A program made the position numbers and the translations under genes. Of a stretch of DNA of 64,000 nt, positions 45,457 to 55,265 are shown in pieces. Below the pieces are notes generated by a model. The model worked only from the letters and a program-made list of their open reading frames with translations, had not been told where the DNA came from and made no database searches. Each line of letters begins with the position of its first letter. Within the stretch, counting starts at the first letter, position 1. The DNA is from Thermoflavifilum sp. (lineage in GTDB: Bacteria > Bacteroidota > Bacteroidia > Chitinophagales > Chitinophagaceae), in contig NZ_CP063141.1 in the NCBI RefSeq assembly GCF_014961315.1, positions 2,764,743-2,828,742 on the forward strand, read 5' to 3'.

Positions 45457-48400
45457 TCAGGGATGTGATAAAGTATCGGTTGAGGAAGGGTTTCGCATGA
45501 TTTTAGATGAAGCCTGTTCTGCTGCAATCACCTGCTGGAGTTTTTGTCGGGCCGAATCCCGGATTTCGGGAATCTGACAATTATCTACTACACTCTGCAG
45601 GGTTGCTTTTGCATTGAAATAATCTTTCTCTGCAGCGAATATATCGCCTAACAATACATAAGCCCTGGCAATCCAGTAATCATACGATGGTGTGGATCGG
45701 ATTACTTCAAATGCTGCACGTTCGGCTTCCTTTAATTGTTGCTGTTGTAACAGGCAATCGGCTACATAATATCGCGAAGCAGCCCCCAGTACCGACTTTG
45801 TCATTTGCACAACTTTTCGAAAATAAGGCATTGCACTATCGCATTGCTGTCGTTGACGAAATGCCATAGCCAGATAATAATTCCCTGTAATTTGATCGTT
45901 GGTACTGATATCCTGACGCGTCAATAAATACCGTCCTTCAACCAGCACACTGTCCCATTGTTGTAATTGATAATCACATTCCAGCAAACCCCGTGCAGCC
46001 ATTAGTTCATGCTCTTTTGTGGTGGCAAGTTGTTCAAGCATTTCGAAATAATTTCGAGCCTGTGCGAAATTTTTCAATTCATTCAGGCTGATCGTTGCAG
46101 CCTGTGCAGCACTGCGTTCGGCAAATCGACTGTATCCCTGTTGCAATACAAATTGATAATCTGCAAGCGCATGCAGATAATCTTTTTGCATGAAATAACA
46201 TTCAGCCCGATAAAAATGAGCAGGCAATACAAACTGACCGTTTGGAAACTGAGCGAGATATTGATTGAATCCCTGCAATGCAGCAGCAATGTTCTCATTT
46301 CCAAACTGTGTTTCAGCAGCGGCATAGGTTACGGAATCGGCCGTAGATGCACTTACCGCCATGCCCGTTTGTTTTACAAAATCAAGATATCCCTGTGGAT
46401 TACCATTGTTGATATAGATGGTGCGCATGCTTGCCAGCGCATCCTGCGCCTCATTGCTGTGTGGATATTGCTGCACCAGCTGTTGATAGTAATCCAGTGC
46501 ATGCTGTGCATCTCCCATATTAAAATACGCCAGTCCTATCTTCAACAAAGCTTTTGGTGCATCCGGATCTTGTGGCGTGACCAGTATTTTTTGAAAATAA
46601 GGAATGGCCTGCGCATATTTTTCCTGCGTCATATAAGTTAATCCCTTTTCATAATTAGCATCATTCTGGAAACGCGAGTCGGGATATTGACTGGTGAGCC
46701 GGTTCAGCAACTGTAGTTTCGTTGCATAATTACCTTTAATTCCTTCCAGTATGCTTTTCTGGTATAAGGCATAATCCGTGCCCGGTAGCCGCTGGTCGAT
46801 GATTTGATCATACACGGCTTCAGCCTGACTGTATTGTTTCAACATGTAATAACTATCTGCCGTTCGCAACAACGCATCCTGAGCGATTCTTCTACCCGAT
46901 GTACCGTAAGGACGCGAAGCCTGCTGAAATTCTTTCAGCGCATTTGCATAATCCTGTTTTTGCAAATAACAATATCCCAGATTGTAATGAGCTGATTGTA
47001 CATTGGCTTCACCCAGTGCAGGAAGAATACCCGACATCCCGCTGGCTAAATATTGCTGAATATCCCGAATGGCATCATCTGTCTGTCCACGCCTGTAGGC
47101 GATTTCACCCTTCCAGAAATAAGCCAGTGCCTGGTAAAATGCATCAAAAGGATGGGCTAAAGAAAGCGTGAGCAGGCTATCGGCTGCAGATAAATTTCCA
47201 TCGTTGATGAGTTGCATCGCCCGTCCAAAGGTAAGTTTCTGATAAGCCCGCAATAAGGTGGGTGATGGACGACCGAGTGAAGCATATAGTTCCAGTGCCC
47301 CCTTGTAATCATTCGTATTCATCAGCAACGGAACCAGTATTTCTCTGGCTTCGTTGGCATAATCCGATGCGGGATAATCCTGTAAGAATTGCTTGAGTGT
47401 GGCGAGGGCGGCATCTTCATATCCCAGCTCATAAGACAGTTTGCCATAAATAAAACGCGCAATTTCCTGCTGACGGGGATTATAATTGCTGCGTGCACAG
47501 ATGGCAAAAGCATTGCGTGCATCAGCTTTTTGTCCGGTTTTCAGGTAACAATCTCCCAATAAATACATGGCATTTTGCCCGAGAGAATCTGTAACCGTAC
47601 TGAGTTGCTTAAAACCCAGAATAGCTTCAGGATATTGTTGTGTTTGATAATAACAGAAAGAAAGTTCATATACATCTTCTCGACGCAAGCTATCGGCCTG
47701 CCGCGCATATTGTTGCAGATAAGGCAAAGCCCGCGCATAATCGCCCAGTTCAAAATAAGCCTGACCTACCAGTTGCTGAAGCTGCAGCTGATAGTAATTA
47801 TCTCCTCGCTGAAGCACCGGCAGGGCATAATCAATGGCCTGTTGTTTTTTGCCCTGGAAATAATAAATCTCGGCGATATAATAAGGCACCACCCGATCGT
47901 ACGGCGATGTACCGGCTACTTTTAAAAATGATTGCAACGCCTGATCATATTGTTTCCTTTCAAACGCAATAAATCCGTCATAGTAATTAGCCGGAATCTG
48001 ATAAGGGCCTTCCACGCCCTTCACGTCAGCAAATAAAGGAGCGGCATGTGTAAAATCTTTCTGATAAAAATAGCAATAGCCGAGTTGAAATTTGGCTTCT
48101 GCAATCTGGTCATTGGACAGCTGATCGATGCCTGCCGACACATAATAATGGATAGCTTCACGGTAGCGATGTTGCTGGTAATAATATTGAGCCAGATAAA
48201 AACTGGCCAGTTGCCTGCGAGGCAAGCTGGTGGTATGCTGTATGAAATCGATTACCCGCTTTTCAGCATCGGGCTGATGGAGCTGCAACGCACATATTGC
48301 ATCATAATACCGTGCATCTTCAGCATCCAGCGCACGATTGGTTTGTTGAAAGTATTCGATCTGATGGATAATATCTTCAAATTGTTGTTGAGCAACTGCA

Positions 48401-48582
48401 TAAGCGCCATGTTGAAAGGTAGCCACCGCGCGTTTGAACTGAGCAGCCGGATCAACATCCACGAGCGTGGCCTGTGCGGCTGCCTGGCGTACAGGCATTG
48501 CCCATAGTATACCTGCATATAACATAGCCTGAAGAATCGCATAGCTGCGATGAAAAGAAAAAATATGCTTTCGTGTTTTCAT
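45457..48582 (-). CDS. Large tetratricopeptide-repeat protein
   Basis: The 1041-aa exported protein has a signal peptide (MLYAGILWAMPVRQAAAQA). At least 20 TPR/Sel1-like units run through the whole length, for example AKFQLGYCYFYQKDFTHAAP, YAEAVY-like motifs, and LLKIGLAYFNMGDAQHALDY. TPR solenoids bind protein partners. It is the first gene of the operon with the barrel protein (11-nt gap) and the HU/SPOR protein. A -7 element TATATTTG (48645-48652, minus strand) precedes it. A role as a periplasmic or surface scaffold is inferred. Confidence 0.85.
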   Translation of the reverse strand: MKTRKHIFSFHRSYAILQAMLYAGILWAMPVRQAAAQATLVDVDPAAQFKRAVATFQHGAYAVAQQQFEDIIHQIEYFQQTNRALDAEDARYYDAICALQLHQPDAEKRVIDFIQHTTSLPRRQLASFYLAQYYYQQHRYREAIHYYVSAGIDQLSNDQIAEAKFQLGYCYFYQKDFTHAAPLFADVKGVEGPYQIPANYYDGFIAFERKQYDQALQSFLKVAGTSPYDRVVPYYIAEIYYFQGKKQQAIDYALPVLQRGDNYYQLQLQQLVGQAYFELGDYARALPYLQQYARQADSLRREDVYELSFCYYQTQQYPEAILGFKQLSTVTDSLGQNAMYLLGDCYLKTGQKADARNAFAICARSNYNPRQQEIARFIYGKLSYELGYEDAALATLKQFLQDYPASDYANEAREILVPLLMNTNDYKGALELYASLGRPSPTLLRAYQKLTFGRAMQLINDGNLSAADSLLTLSLAHPFDAFYQALAYFWKGEIAYRRGQTDDAIRDIQQYLASGMSGILPALGEANVQSAHYNLGYCYLQKQDYANALKEFQQASRPYGTSGRRIAQDALLRTADSYYMLKQYSQAEAVYDQIIDQRLPGTDYALYQKSILEGIKGNYATKLQLLNRLTSQYPDSRFQNDANYEKGLTYMTQEKYAQAIPYFQKILVTPQDPDAPKALLKIGLAYFNMGDAQHALDYYQQLVQQYPHSNEAQDALASMRTIYINNGNPQGYLDFVKQTGMAVSASTADSVTYAAAETQFGNENIAAALQGFNQYLAQFPNGQFVLPAHFYRAECYFMQKDYLHALADYQFVLQQGYSRFAERSAAQAATISLNELKNFAQARNYFEMLEQLATTKEHELMAARGLLECDYQLQQWDSVLVEGRYLLTRQDISTNDQITGNYYLAMAFRQRQQCDSAMPYFRKVVQMTKSVLGAASRYYVADCLLQQQQLKEAERAAFEVIRSTPSYDYWIARAYVLLGDIFAAEKDYFNAKATLQSVVDNCQIPEIRDSARQKLQQVIAAEQASSKIMRNPSSTDTLSHP

Positions 48583-48644
48583 ACGCTTCGAGCGGATAAT
48601 GGATAACGAAAGAAAATAAAAAAATATTGCCGCCGGTTCATAAG

Positions 48645-48652
48645 CAAATATA
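48645..48652 (-). promoter_or_regulatory. Candidate -7 element of the TPR operon
   Basis: CAAATATA on the plus strand reads TATATTTG on the minus strand, an exact TAnnTTTG match about 60 nt before the TPR start. No -33 partner was found. Confidence 0.35.
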
Positions 48653-48779
48653 GGTATTCTGTTTACTTAGGCGGGATTCATGCTGATTTTTTAACTCCCA
48701 AAGCTGGATGTATAAAATTCAAAAAGATTGCCTTATTTTGGCAATCGATCTTTTTCACTTATTATTTACATACCGAACT

Positions 48780-49187
48780 ATGAAAAATCTGTTTTCCGTT
48801 CGCTGGAGCCATGGCCTCGTAAACCTCAGTCTATTAGTCCTGCGTGTGGGGACTGGATTGATGTTGCTTACACACGGACTGCCCAAGCTTATGCATTTTG
48901 AAGATATGTCCGGTCATTTTGCGGATCCCCTGCATGTGGGTCCTACGTTTTCATTGATCATCGTGTTGATATCGGAAATCATCTGTGCTTTTTTGCTGGT
49001 GATCGGGCTATTAAGTCGCCCCGCTGCAGCAGTCGTGTTTGTAGAAATGTGTATCATTTTATTGTTCATACACCACCATGATCCTTTCGCCCGACAGGAG
49101 CTGGCCTGGCATTATCTGATCAGCTCGTTCACATTGCTCTGTTGCGGACCCGGACGTATTTCCATTGATGGCATGATTTCCAGATAA
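48780..49187 (+). CDS. DoxX-family membrane protein
   Basis: The 135-aa product from 48780 (MKNLFSVRWSHGL) has four hydrophobic segments: LSLLVLRVGTGLMLLTHGL, FSLIIVLISEIICAFLLVIG, AAAVVFVEMCIILLFI and WHYLISSFTLLCCGPG. The GxxKL pattern GLPKLM is the DoxX signature. Functions reported for the family vary (sulfur or redox stress). It forms an apparent two-gene unit with the thioesterase 20 nt downstream. Confidence 0.88.
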   Translation: MKNLFSVRWSHGLVNLSLLVLRVGTGLMLLTHGLPKLMHFEDMSGHFADPLHVGPTFSLIIVLISEIICAFLLVIGLLSRPAAAVVFVEMCIILLFIHHHDPFARQELAWHYLISSFTLLCCGPGRISIDGMISR

Positions 49188-49207
49188 CGACCAAGCTGCT
49201 TGCCGAC

Positions 49208-49627
49208 ATGTATGTTCATACTACACAAATCCGCGTCAGGTACGGCGAAACCGATCAGATGGGCTACATGTACTACGGCTATTACGCCTGGTATTATGAG
49301 GTAGGCCGTGTGGAAGCCATTCGCCAGCTGGGACTGAGCTACCGTACCCTCGAAACACAGGGCATCTTGATGCCGGTGGTAGAACTGCATATCCAGTACC
49401 TGAAACCTGCTTTTTATGATGATTTGATTACCGTGAAAACCCTGATTAAAGAATGGCCATCACGATCGGTCATACGCTTCCACAGCGAATTGTACAACGA
49501 ACAACAGGAGCTGCTGAATAAGGGCGTTACCACACTGGTTTTTGTAGATGCCCGTACCCGCAAAAAAACAACCATGCCCGACATTTTGCAGGAAAAACTG
49601 CGACCTTATTTTGCAGCAAACGGCTGA
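49208..49627 (+). CDS. Acyl-CoA thioesterase, YbgC/4HBT hot-dog fold
   Basis: The 139-aa hot-dog-fold protein has the family motif VRYGETDQMGYMYYGYYAWY (Asp of the active site) and YLKPAFYDDLITVKT. It hydrolyses acyl-CoA; YbgC relatives work with the envelope Tol-Pal region in some bacteria, but no Tol genes are near. Its 3' end overlaps the convergent carboxypeptidase gene by 22 nt. Confidence 0.9.
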   Translation: MYVHTTQIRVRYGETDQMGYMYYGYYAWYYEVGRVEAIRQLGLSYRTLETQGILMPVVELHIQYLKPAFYDDLITVKTLIKEWPSRSVIRFHSELYNEQQELLNKGVTTLVFVDARTRKKTTMPDILQEKLRPYFAANG

Positions 49628-51063
49628 CTATGCTTTATAGCATCGAGCACTTTCCACATTTCATCTCTCATCTTCCCTGCAGAAACGGTGAAATTATTCA
49701 CGATAAAGGCAAAAATCCATTTCTTTCCCTTTCGATCCTGGATATATCCTGCATAACTCCGCACACCTGCAATATAGCCGTCTTTCATTCGAATATCGTG
49801 AATCAAAGGCAGGGCTTCATAAAAATCGTTGAACCAGGACTTGTGCTGGACCTGATACAATAATGTGACTAATGCGTGCGCCGTAACCCGATTGGCCGGC
49901 GATAACCCGCTACCATCCACGGTATTGACCGCTGTGGAGTCAATGCCTATTTGTCTGCAAAACCGATGAATAACTTCCAATCCCGTTTCCCGTGTGGCCG
50001 GCCGATGTTCCAGACTTGATAAAGTAAGGACAAGTGCTTCTCCGTACAGGTTAATGCTGCGATGCAAGAATGCATATATCACGCTATCCAGCGGAGGTGA
50101 ATAAACCTGGTCCAGTATCGTCATTTCTTCAAGCGATGGAAGGGAATCATGCAGATGTACAGCCTCAGCATGTCCATTTATGATGATGCCTGCCTGCAAT
50201 AAGGTGTCGCGCAATTGTTCGGCTGCATACAACACGGGATCGGGTACCGAAGCTGCAATGGTAAAATCAGGCGGAGCATCAAGCGGAACGGTACCTCTCA
50301 GAAAAATCACCGGCCTCGTGAGATCGAAGAAAACATAAGCCTGGTCGCCACTACCCGCTTCACCGGTAAGCAGTTCATTGACAATCTGCATTTGCCTCTC
50401 TCCGGAAAGCCCACCGGGTTGATGTTTCACGGCGACAAGGTGAGCGGCATCTCCTACGTGCGCGCCGGGTTGCAAAGCAATGTCAAACTGATTTTCATGC
50501 CAGTTCAATGCGGCACACCCCGCACCGTAATAATTGCCGATATCTTCCCACACCCATCCACCGGGAATCATCTGTGTAGAAAAGATATGATCCACGCCCA
50601 CAATATTTCCTTGAATCTGTGCAATGCCCGCCGAACGAAGCAGCGTTATCCATCGCTTCCAGATGTTTTCCGGTGTGCGCGATGGAAATCGCCAGCTGCC
50701 CAGTGTGGGATCACCCCCACCGATCAGGTAGAGATTGCCAATGAATGTATGAGAACGTATGGTTTCACGATAGGCCAGTAAGGTTTTATACCGAAATCCC
50801 GGTCCCAGACGTTCAAGGGCTGCGGCTGCCGTAAACACTTTATTGCATGAAGCAGGCGCTAAACCCACCTGCGATTGATACTGAAACACCACCTGCCCGC
50901 TGGATGCATCCATGACTTCCATGCTGATGCTCGCGTGCCTCAGCTGAGGCAGTTGCCTGAATCGTTGCCATGCCTGTAAAAACACCCGCGACTGGCCATC
51001 AGCAGATAAAGCCAACAGCACTAAAACACAACCGGCTAAAGCATATCCGACCGGAATTTGCAT
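49606..51063 (-). CDS. dacB: D-Ala-D-Ala carboxypeptidase/endopeptidase (PBP4, S13)
   Basis: The 485-aa periplasmic enzyme trims or cleaves peptidoglycan cross-links. The start at 51063 (MQIPVGYALAGCVLV) gives a signal peptide ending ADGQ; the open frame reaches 51138. The active Ser and Lys are in APASCNKVFT (SxxK), and DGSGLSPANRVT carries the second motif. The third motif, usually KTG, reads KDG in RMKDGYIAGVRSYAGYI. The family insert domain lies between the first two motifs. It is divergent from cinA. Confidence 0.9.
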   Translation of the reverse strand: MQIPVGYALAGCVLVLLALSADGQSRVFLQAWQRFRQLPQLRHASISMEVMDASSGQVVFQYQSQVGLAPASCNKVFTAAAALERLGPGFRYKTLLAYRETIRSHTFIGNLYLIGGGDPTLGSWRFPSRTPENIWKRWITLLRSAGIAQIQGNIVGVDHIFSTQMIPGGWVWEDIGNYYGAGCAALNWHENQFDIALQPGAHVGDAAHLVAVKHQPGGLSGERQMQIVNELLTGEAGSGDQAYVFFDLTRPVIFLRGTVPLDAPPDFTIAASVPDPVLYAAEQLRDTLLQAGIIINGHAEAVHLHDSLPSLEEMTILDQVYSPPLDSVIYAFLHRSINLYGEALVLTLSSLEHRPATRETGLEVIHRFCRQIGIDSTAVNTVDGSGLSPANRVTAHALVTLLYQVQHKSWFNDFYEALPLIHDIRMKDGYIAGVRSYAGYIQDRKGKKWIFAFIVNNFTVSAGKMRDEMWKVLDAIKHSQPFAAK

Positions 51064-51249
51064 GAACTTTTTGTAAGCATGTATGTGCATATACAGGGAT
51101 TTGTAAAATGAACGAATCAGCCAGCAAAACATCATCACGCGTATTTGAAAACCATGTTTTTTACATTATTGCGGGCCATATCGATTGACAATTTACAAAT
51201 TGAAATGCAATGGCCTATTAGAGATGAAATCGCATAGTTGAAAAACGCT

Positions 51250-51257
51250 TACTTTTG
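51250..51257 (+). promoter_or_regulatory. Candidate -7 element of cinA
   Basis: TACTTTTG is an exact TAnnTTTG match 19 nt before the ATG. No clear -33 partner was found. Confidence 0.4.
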
Positions 51258-51276
51258 AAAGAGAATACATAAGCTT

Positions 51277-52545
51277 ATGTCCTTTCCGAAAGCGGTTATC
51301 CTGACCATCGGCGATGAATTATTAATTGGAGAAACCCTCGATACCAATTCGGCATGGATTGCCACCCGATTGAATGAGACGGGTATTGAAGTGATTCGTC
51401 GCCTGAGTGTGGGTGACAGCAGAACAGCTATCCTGGAAGCGTTACAGGAAGAGTCATCCCGCGCCGACCTTTTGATTACAACAGGCGGATTAGGTCCTAC
51501 GGCTGATGATATCACCAAAGCCGTATGGTGTGATTTTTTTCATACACAATTGATATTGCACGAGCCAACCTTAGCACATGTCACCGCCCTGCTGCAACAA
51601 AGAGGAGCTCACCTGCTGGAACGCAACCGGGCTCAAGCCCTTATACCCGAAGGATGTACGGTACTACCCAACGCCAGAGGAACCGCACCGGGCCTGTGGT
51701 ATGAAAAAGGAAAACAGGTGTGGATTGCCCTGCCCGGCGTACCACACGAGATGAAGGGATTGATGGAAGAGGAAGTGTTGCCCAGACTGCACCAGAAATG
51801 GCCTGAGTTGCAGGCTATTCAGCACCGATATGTAATGACGTATGGACAGGGAGAATCGCTGGTGGCTGAAAGGCTTCGAAGTTTTGAAGATCAATTACCC
51901 CGGGGAATCCGCCTGGCATACCTGCCTGGCCATGGTTTGCTCAGGTTGCGCCTCAGCACCTCAAACCCAGAGGGCTTGCATAGGCTCGACGAACTGCATG
52001 AGCAGCTGACCGCCCGACTATCTGATATCGTTATCAGTACCGAAAACATGCCTTATGAATTGATTATCGCCCAGAAACTTCAGGAACGAAAAGCTAAGCT
52101 GGCGCTGGCCGAAAGTTGTACGGGCGGTTATCTGGCTCACCTGTTTACCGCCCACCCGGGCAGCTCCGCCTATTTTACCGGCAGCCTGGTTTGCTATGAC
52201 CCGGAAGTAAAAATTCATTGGCTGGATATTCCCCGCGAATGGATGCAGCATCCCGGTGTGGTGAGTGAACCCGTAGCCCGAATGATGGCCGAAAGTATCA
52301 GACAAAAATTGCATACCGACTTTTCACTGGCTATTACCGGATGGCTCGGACCCGATGGTGGTACAGCCGAAGCTCCTGTGGGTACCGTGTGGATTGCCGC
52401 TTCACATCACACCCGAACCATCACCCGCAAACACCTGCTTCGTGGCGATCGGCAGCGAAATCTTCAGTTATCCGCTACCCACGCCCTTCGCCTGCTTGAC
52501 GAACTTATCCAGCAAACGACTATCGAATTCCCTACACCTGCATAA
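51277..52545 (+). CDS. cinA: CinA-family protein (NMN amidohydrolase)
   Basis: The 422-aa protein has the N-terminal molybdopterin-binding-like COG1058 domain (VILTIGDELLIGETLDTNSAW, LITTGGLGPTADDIT, PGVPHEMKGLMEEEV). The C-terminal nicotinamide-nucleotide amidase domain has LALAESCTGGYLAHL, PGSSAYFTGSLVCY and LAITGWLGPDGGTAEAPVGTV. It recycles NMN to NaMN and clears ADP-ribose in characterised members. Length is full. Confidence 0.95.
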   Translation: MSFPKAVILTIGDELLIGETLDTNSAWIATRLNETGIEVIRRLSVGDSRTAILEALQEESSRADLLITTGGLGPTADDITKAVWCDFFHTQLILHEPTLAHVTALLQQRGAHLLERNRAQALIPEGCTVLPNARGTAPGLWYEKGKQVWIALPGVPHEMKGLMEEEVLPRLHQKWPELQAIQHRYVMTYGQGESLVAERLRSFEDQLPRGIRLAYLPGHGLLRLRLSTSNPEGLHRLDELHEQLTARLSDIVISTENMPYELIIAQKLQERKAKLALAESCTGGYLAHLFTAHPGSSAYFTGSLVCYDPEVKIHWLDIPREWMQHPGVVSEPVARMMAESIRQKLHTDFSLAITGWLGPDGGTAEAPVGTVWIAASHHTRTITRKHLLRGDRQRNLQLSATHALRLLDELIQQTTIEFPTPA

Positions 52546-52858
52546 TTTCTTTCATCTGTATCCTTTTCAGATATACAAACCTTTCAAATCGAATCAGATG
52601 TTATCCTGATGAACCGGGTTTTCAAAATCTTCTTTAAAACACAAAAATTTTTTTCGAAATTGTTTGGAAATCTGAAAAAAATAACAATAACTTTATATGT
52701 GAATTTTCTACCATCGTTTTAGCTTTGTGTAGCCTGGATCGATTGTTTGCATGGTGTGCGTACAGACCCGATCATCCATTTCCCCTCAACGATTCCTGTG
52801 AAATGCCGGATTGCTGAATAACCATATCCATTCGATTAACCTAATACCTGTTTTAACC
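52546..52858. other. Intergenic region after cinA with one promoter-like site
   Basis: 313 bp without a recognisable gene, A/T-rich in the middle. TAGCTTTG at 52720-52727 matches the TAnnTTTG element and could start the HU/SPOR transcript with a leader of about 125 nt. No strong hairpin, repeat or RNA gene was seen. Confidence 0.5.
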
Positions 52859-53782
52859 ATGAAAATCGATCATCTGATCACGCAGTACCTGTTCCTGCAC
52901 AAACAGGTTTACCTGCCATCTGTAGGTTTGTTTACGCTGCAGGAAGCTGAAGGCACACAGGCTATGCCCGTGATACATTTTCAGGCGCAGGCCGCTGGAG
53001 ACGCCGAGGGGCTATTCGATTTCATCGTGGAGCGTACCGGTAAAATGCGCGTAGTTGCCATTGCCGATGTGCACTGCTTTTGTTATGAGATTACCGAGAT
53101 GCTCAACATCCATCAACCCTTCAGTATTAAGGGCATCGGTACACTCTGGAAAACGCTCGACGGGCAAATACATTTCAAACAGGAAGATATCCAGTTAGAT
53201 AAAAAGAAGCATACCGACCGCACGCAGTTGACAGATATTTCCCTGCAAATTCACATGAAAGATGATGATCCACCCGTAAAATGGGGAACAACGTATGCGG
53301 TAAATTATCATCGCCTGTGGCTGGCCGGCATTTTTGTGTTGTTGATAACCAGCATCATCATCCTGGCCAACAGCCATACTCGCCTCCAGATGAGCGATCC
53401 GGAACCGGCTTCACGGGTCATCGAATCATCCCTTTCACCATCTGTGCTGGATAATGATGCAAATGCTGCGGATGCAGCACAACCTGCGGATCCATCTGCT
53501 CAAAAAATCAGTTATCTGGTGGTCTTTGAAATTTCCGATAGTACCCGTGCGCATAAGCGCTATGATCAGCTTACCTCATGGGGAGACCAAATCGTAATCT
53601 TCAAATGGGATGACCGGCGTTATGCTCTGGCATCACCGTTTACAACATTGCCGATCGATACCACACATGCAAAAGATTCCATTCAGGTGCTGTTTGGCAG
53701 ATCCGTATTTATTCAATACCTCTCCTCTTCCATGAATAAACAACAGCAACAGTCAACAGCTATGCATGCATCAGGAGAGTGA
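52859..53782 (+). CDS. HU-CCDC81-like + SPOR-like domain protein, paralog
   Basis: The 307-aa product starts at 52859 (MKIDHLITQYLFLHKQVYLP). It has the HU-CCDC81-like N-terminus (LPSVGLFTLQ, PFSIKGIGTLWKTLDGQIHF), one transmembrane helix (about residues 155-175: LWLAGIFVLLITSIIILA), a linker rich in D and A, and a C-terminal SPOR-like domain (ISYLVVFEISDSTRAHKRYDQL). The layout equals the protein at 42792, but sequence likeness is low. It has no TPR/barrel partner. It overlaps the next, convergent gene by 12 nt. Confidence 0.82.
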   Translation: MKIDHLITQYLFLHKQVYLPSVGLFTLQEAEGTQAMPVIHFQAQAAGDAEGLFDFIVERTGKMRVVAIADVHCFCYEITEMLNIHQPFSIKGIGTLWKTLDGQIHFKQEDIQLDKKKHTDRTQLTDISLQIHMKDDDPPVKWGTTYAVNYHRLWLAGIFVLLITSIIILANSHTRLQMSDPEPASRVIESSLSPSVLDNDANAADAAQPADPSAQKISYLVVFEISDSTRAHKRYDQLTSWGDQIVIFKWDDRRYALASPFTTLPIDTTHAKDSIQVLFGRSVFIQYLSSSMNKQQQQSTAMHASGE

Positions 53783-54067
53783 AAATTGTTGAATCATTTC
53801 TTCGAAGATAATTAAGGTACGGTCAATGCAAATGTTGCAAAGATGGGCTTTGACATGCGGCTCAGAAAATAACTCAGCTGCCTCTAAGCTGTAATACACC
53901 GAGCATAAATCATCGAATAACTTTTTATCGATCATCTCTCTTATAGCGTGTGCATCCGCCACAGCAAAGAAATGCATCAATAATTGCCTCAGCTCATAAG
54001 GATGTTTTACATCCCGTACCTTCTGGCGACATTCTACCAGCCTTTCTCTAAACGCTTGAATGGACAT
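53771..54067 (-). CDS. Small hypothetical protein
   Basis: The 98-aa predicted cytoplasmic protein is helical, with charged segments such as AFRERLVECRQKVRDVKHPYE and Cys residues in HLCNICIDRTLI. No family is recognised. It is convergent with the HU/SPOR gene with a 12-nt overlap, and its start faces a 300-bp gap. Coding status rests on an uninterrupted frame with plausible composition. Confidence 0.5.
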   Translation of the reverse strand: MSIQAFRERLVECRQKVRDVKHPYELRQLLMHFFAVADAHAIREMIDKKLFDDLCSVYYSLEAAELFSEPHVKAHLCNICIDRTLIIFEEMIQQFSLS

Positions 54068-54367
54068 GCTTATCGCATTTTACATAGCCAGAAGATAACC
54101 TGTTGTGTAAGCACTTAAGTTGCAGTCCACAAGCATACCCGTAGAGAAAAATAAAAAGCTTATGACTGGTAGTTGATGAAACATGTGTAAACAATAAACG
54201 CATAGGATATGGCTTTGTTTTGTTCATGCAAGATAATAATTAAAATGAAATGGATTGATTGAATGGCTGTAATATGAATACATGAGATTGATTTCATTAA
54301 AAAATAACATATATCAAAAACTAATTTTATTATCTTCAAGCCTCATTTAAACAGTATTTTTTCAATT
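54068..54367. other. A/T-rich intergenic region before DUF3667
   Basis: 300 bp of A/T-rich sequence between divergent genes. No exact TAnnTTTG box, strong hairpin, repeat or RNA gene was recognised. Confidence 0.5.
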
Positions 54368-55265
54368 ATGCATCACCCTCTTCGAAAAGACAAGACCTGT
54401 TTGAATTGTGGATATATTGTCGAAGGACGATATTGTACAAACTGTGGACAAGAAAATATTGAACCAAGAGAAAAGTTCAGTGAGCTGGCCGGACATTTCA
54501 TTGCCGATTTGTTGCATTTTGATACGCAATTTTTTTCAACAATTCGCTACCTGTTGTTTAAGCCGGGCTATCTCACACAGGAATACATGAAAGGGCGCCG
54601 CAAAGCCTATCTGCACCCTATCCGGATGTATTTGTTCGTTTCAATACTGTATTTTTTTCTGGCTTCTGTGGTTCCGCTGCATCGAGAAGCGCATCTTGCC
54701 TTTGAATACAGGAATAAAGAACAATTAACGGCACATTCAACAAATCTTTTGCCTTATACGACTATTCAGGAATATGATTCCGTTCAGGCACATACGCCGG
54801 TAAAAAATCGGGATCCACATATCATTCAATTATTTATGCACAGGCTGATTCAATTACAAGGCGCAGTACGGTAATCAAACGGCTGAAATATTGCGCGAGA
54901 GGATTTTACATCATGTACCACAGGTGATGTTTTTTCTGCTGCCCTTATTTGCACTGTTACTGGAACTGCATTTCAGTAAAAGAAAATTTTATTTTTCCGA
55001 TCACATCATTTTCTCCCTGCATTTTCATATCTTTTATTTTGTAGTCTCAGGCATTGAACTGGTTCTCCAGTATGTTTTCTATACAGATTTCTTCTCCTGG
55101 GCAAGCCTTATCGTATGGATTTATCTTGTACTTGCGATGCGCAGGGTATATCAGAACAAATGGTTAGTTACCATCCTCAAATCTTTTTCCATCGGTTTGT
55201 TATACAGTATCATGATTGGAATAGTTATGGCCGGTCTATTTGTCTGGATATTGATGATTGATTGA
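54368..55265 (+). pseudogene. DUF3667 membrane protein gene, frameshifted
   Basis: The N-terminal frame (54368-54874) carries two CxxC knuckles (CLNCGYIVEGRYCTNCGQ), FIADLLHFDTQFFSTIRYLL, KPGYLTQEYMKGRRKAYLHP and a hydrophobic segment, as in DUF3667. The C-terminal half continues in another frame (PQVMFFLLPLFALLLELHF, FSDHIIFSLHFHIFYF and three more hydrophobic segments). The switch maps to about 54848-54860, where one extra base would explain it. The gene is a true pseudogene or a sequence error. It ends directly against the convergent pcm gene. Confidence 0.82.
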
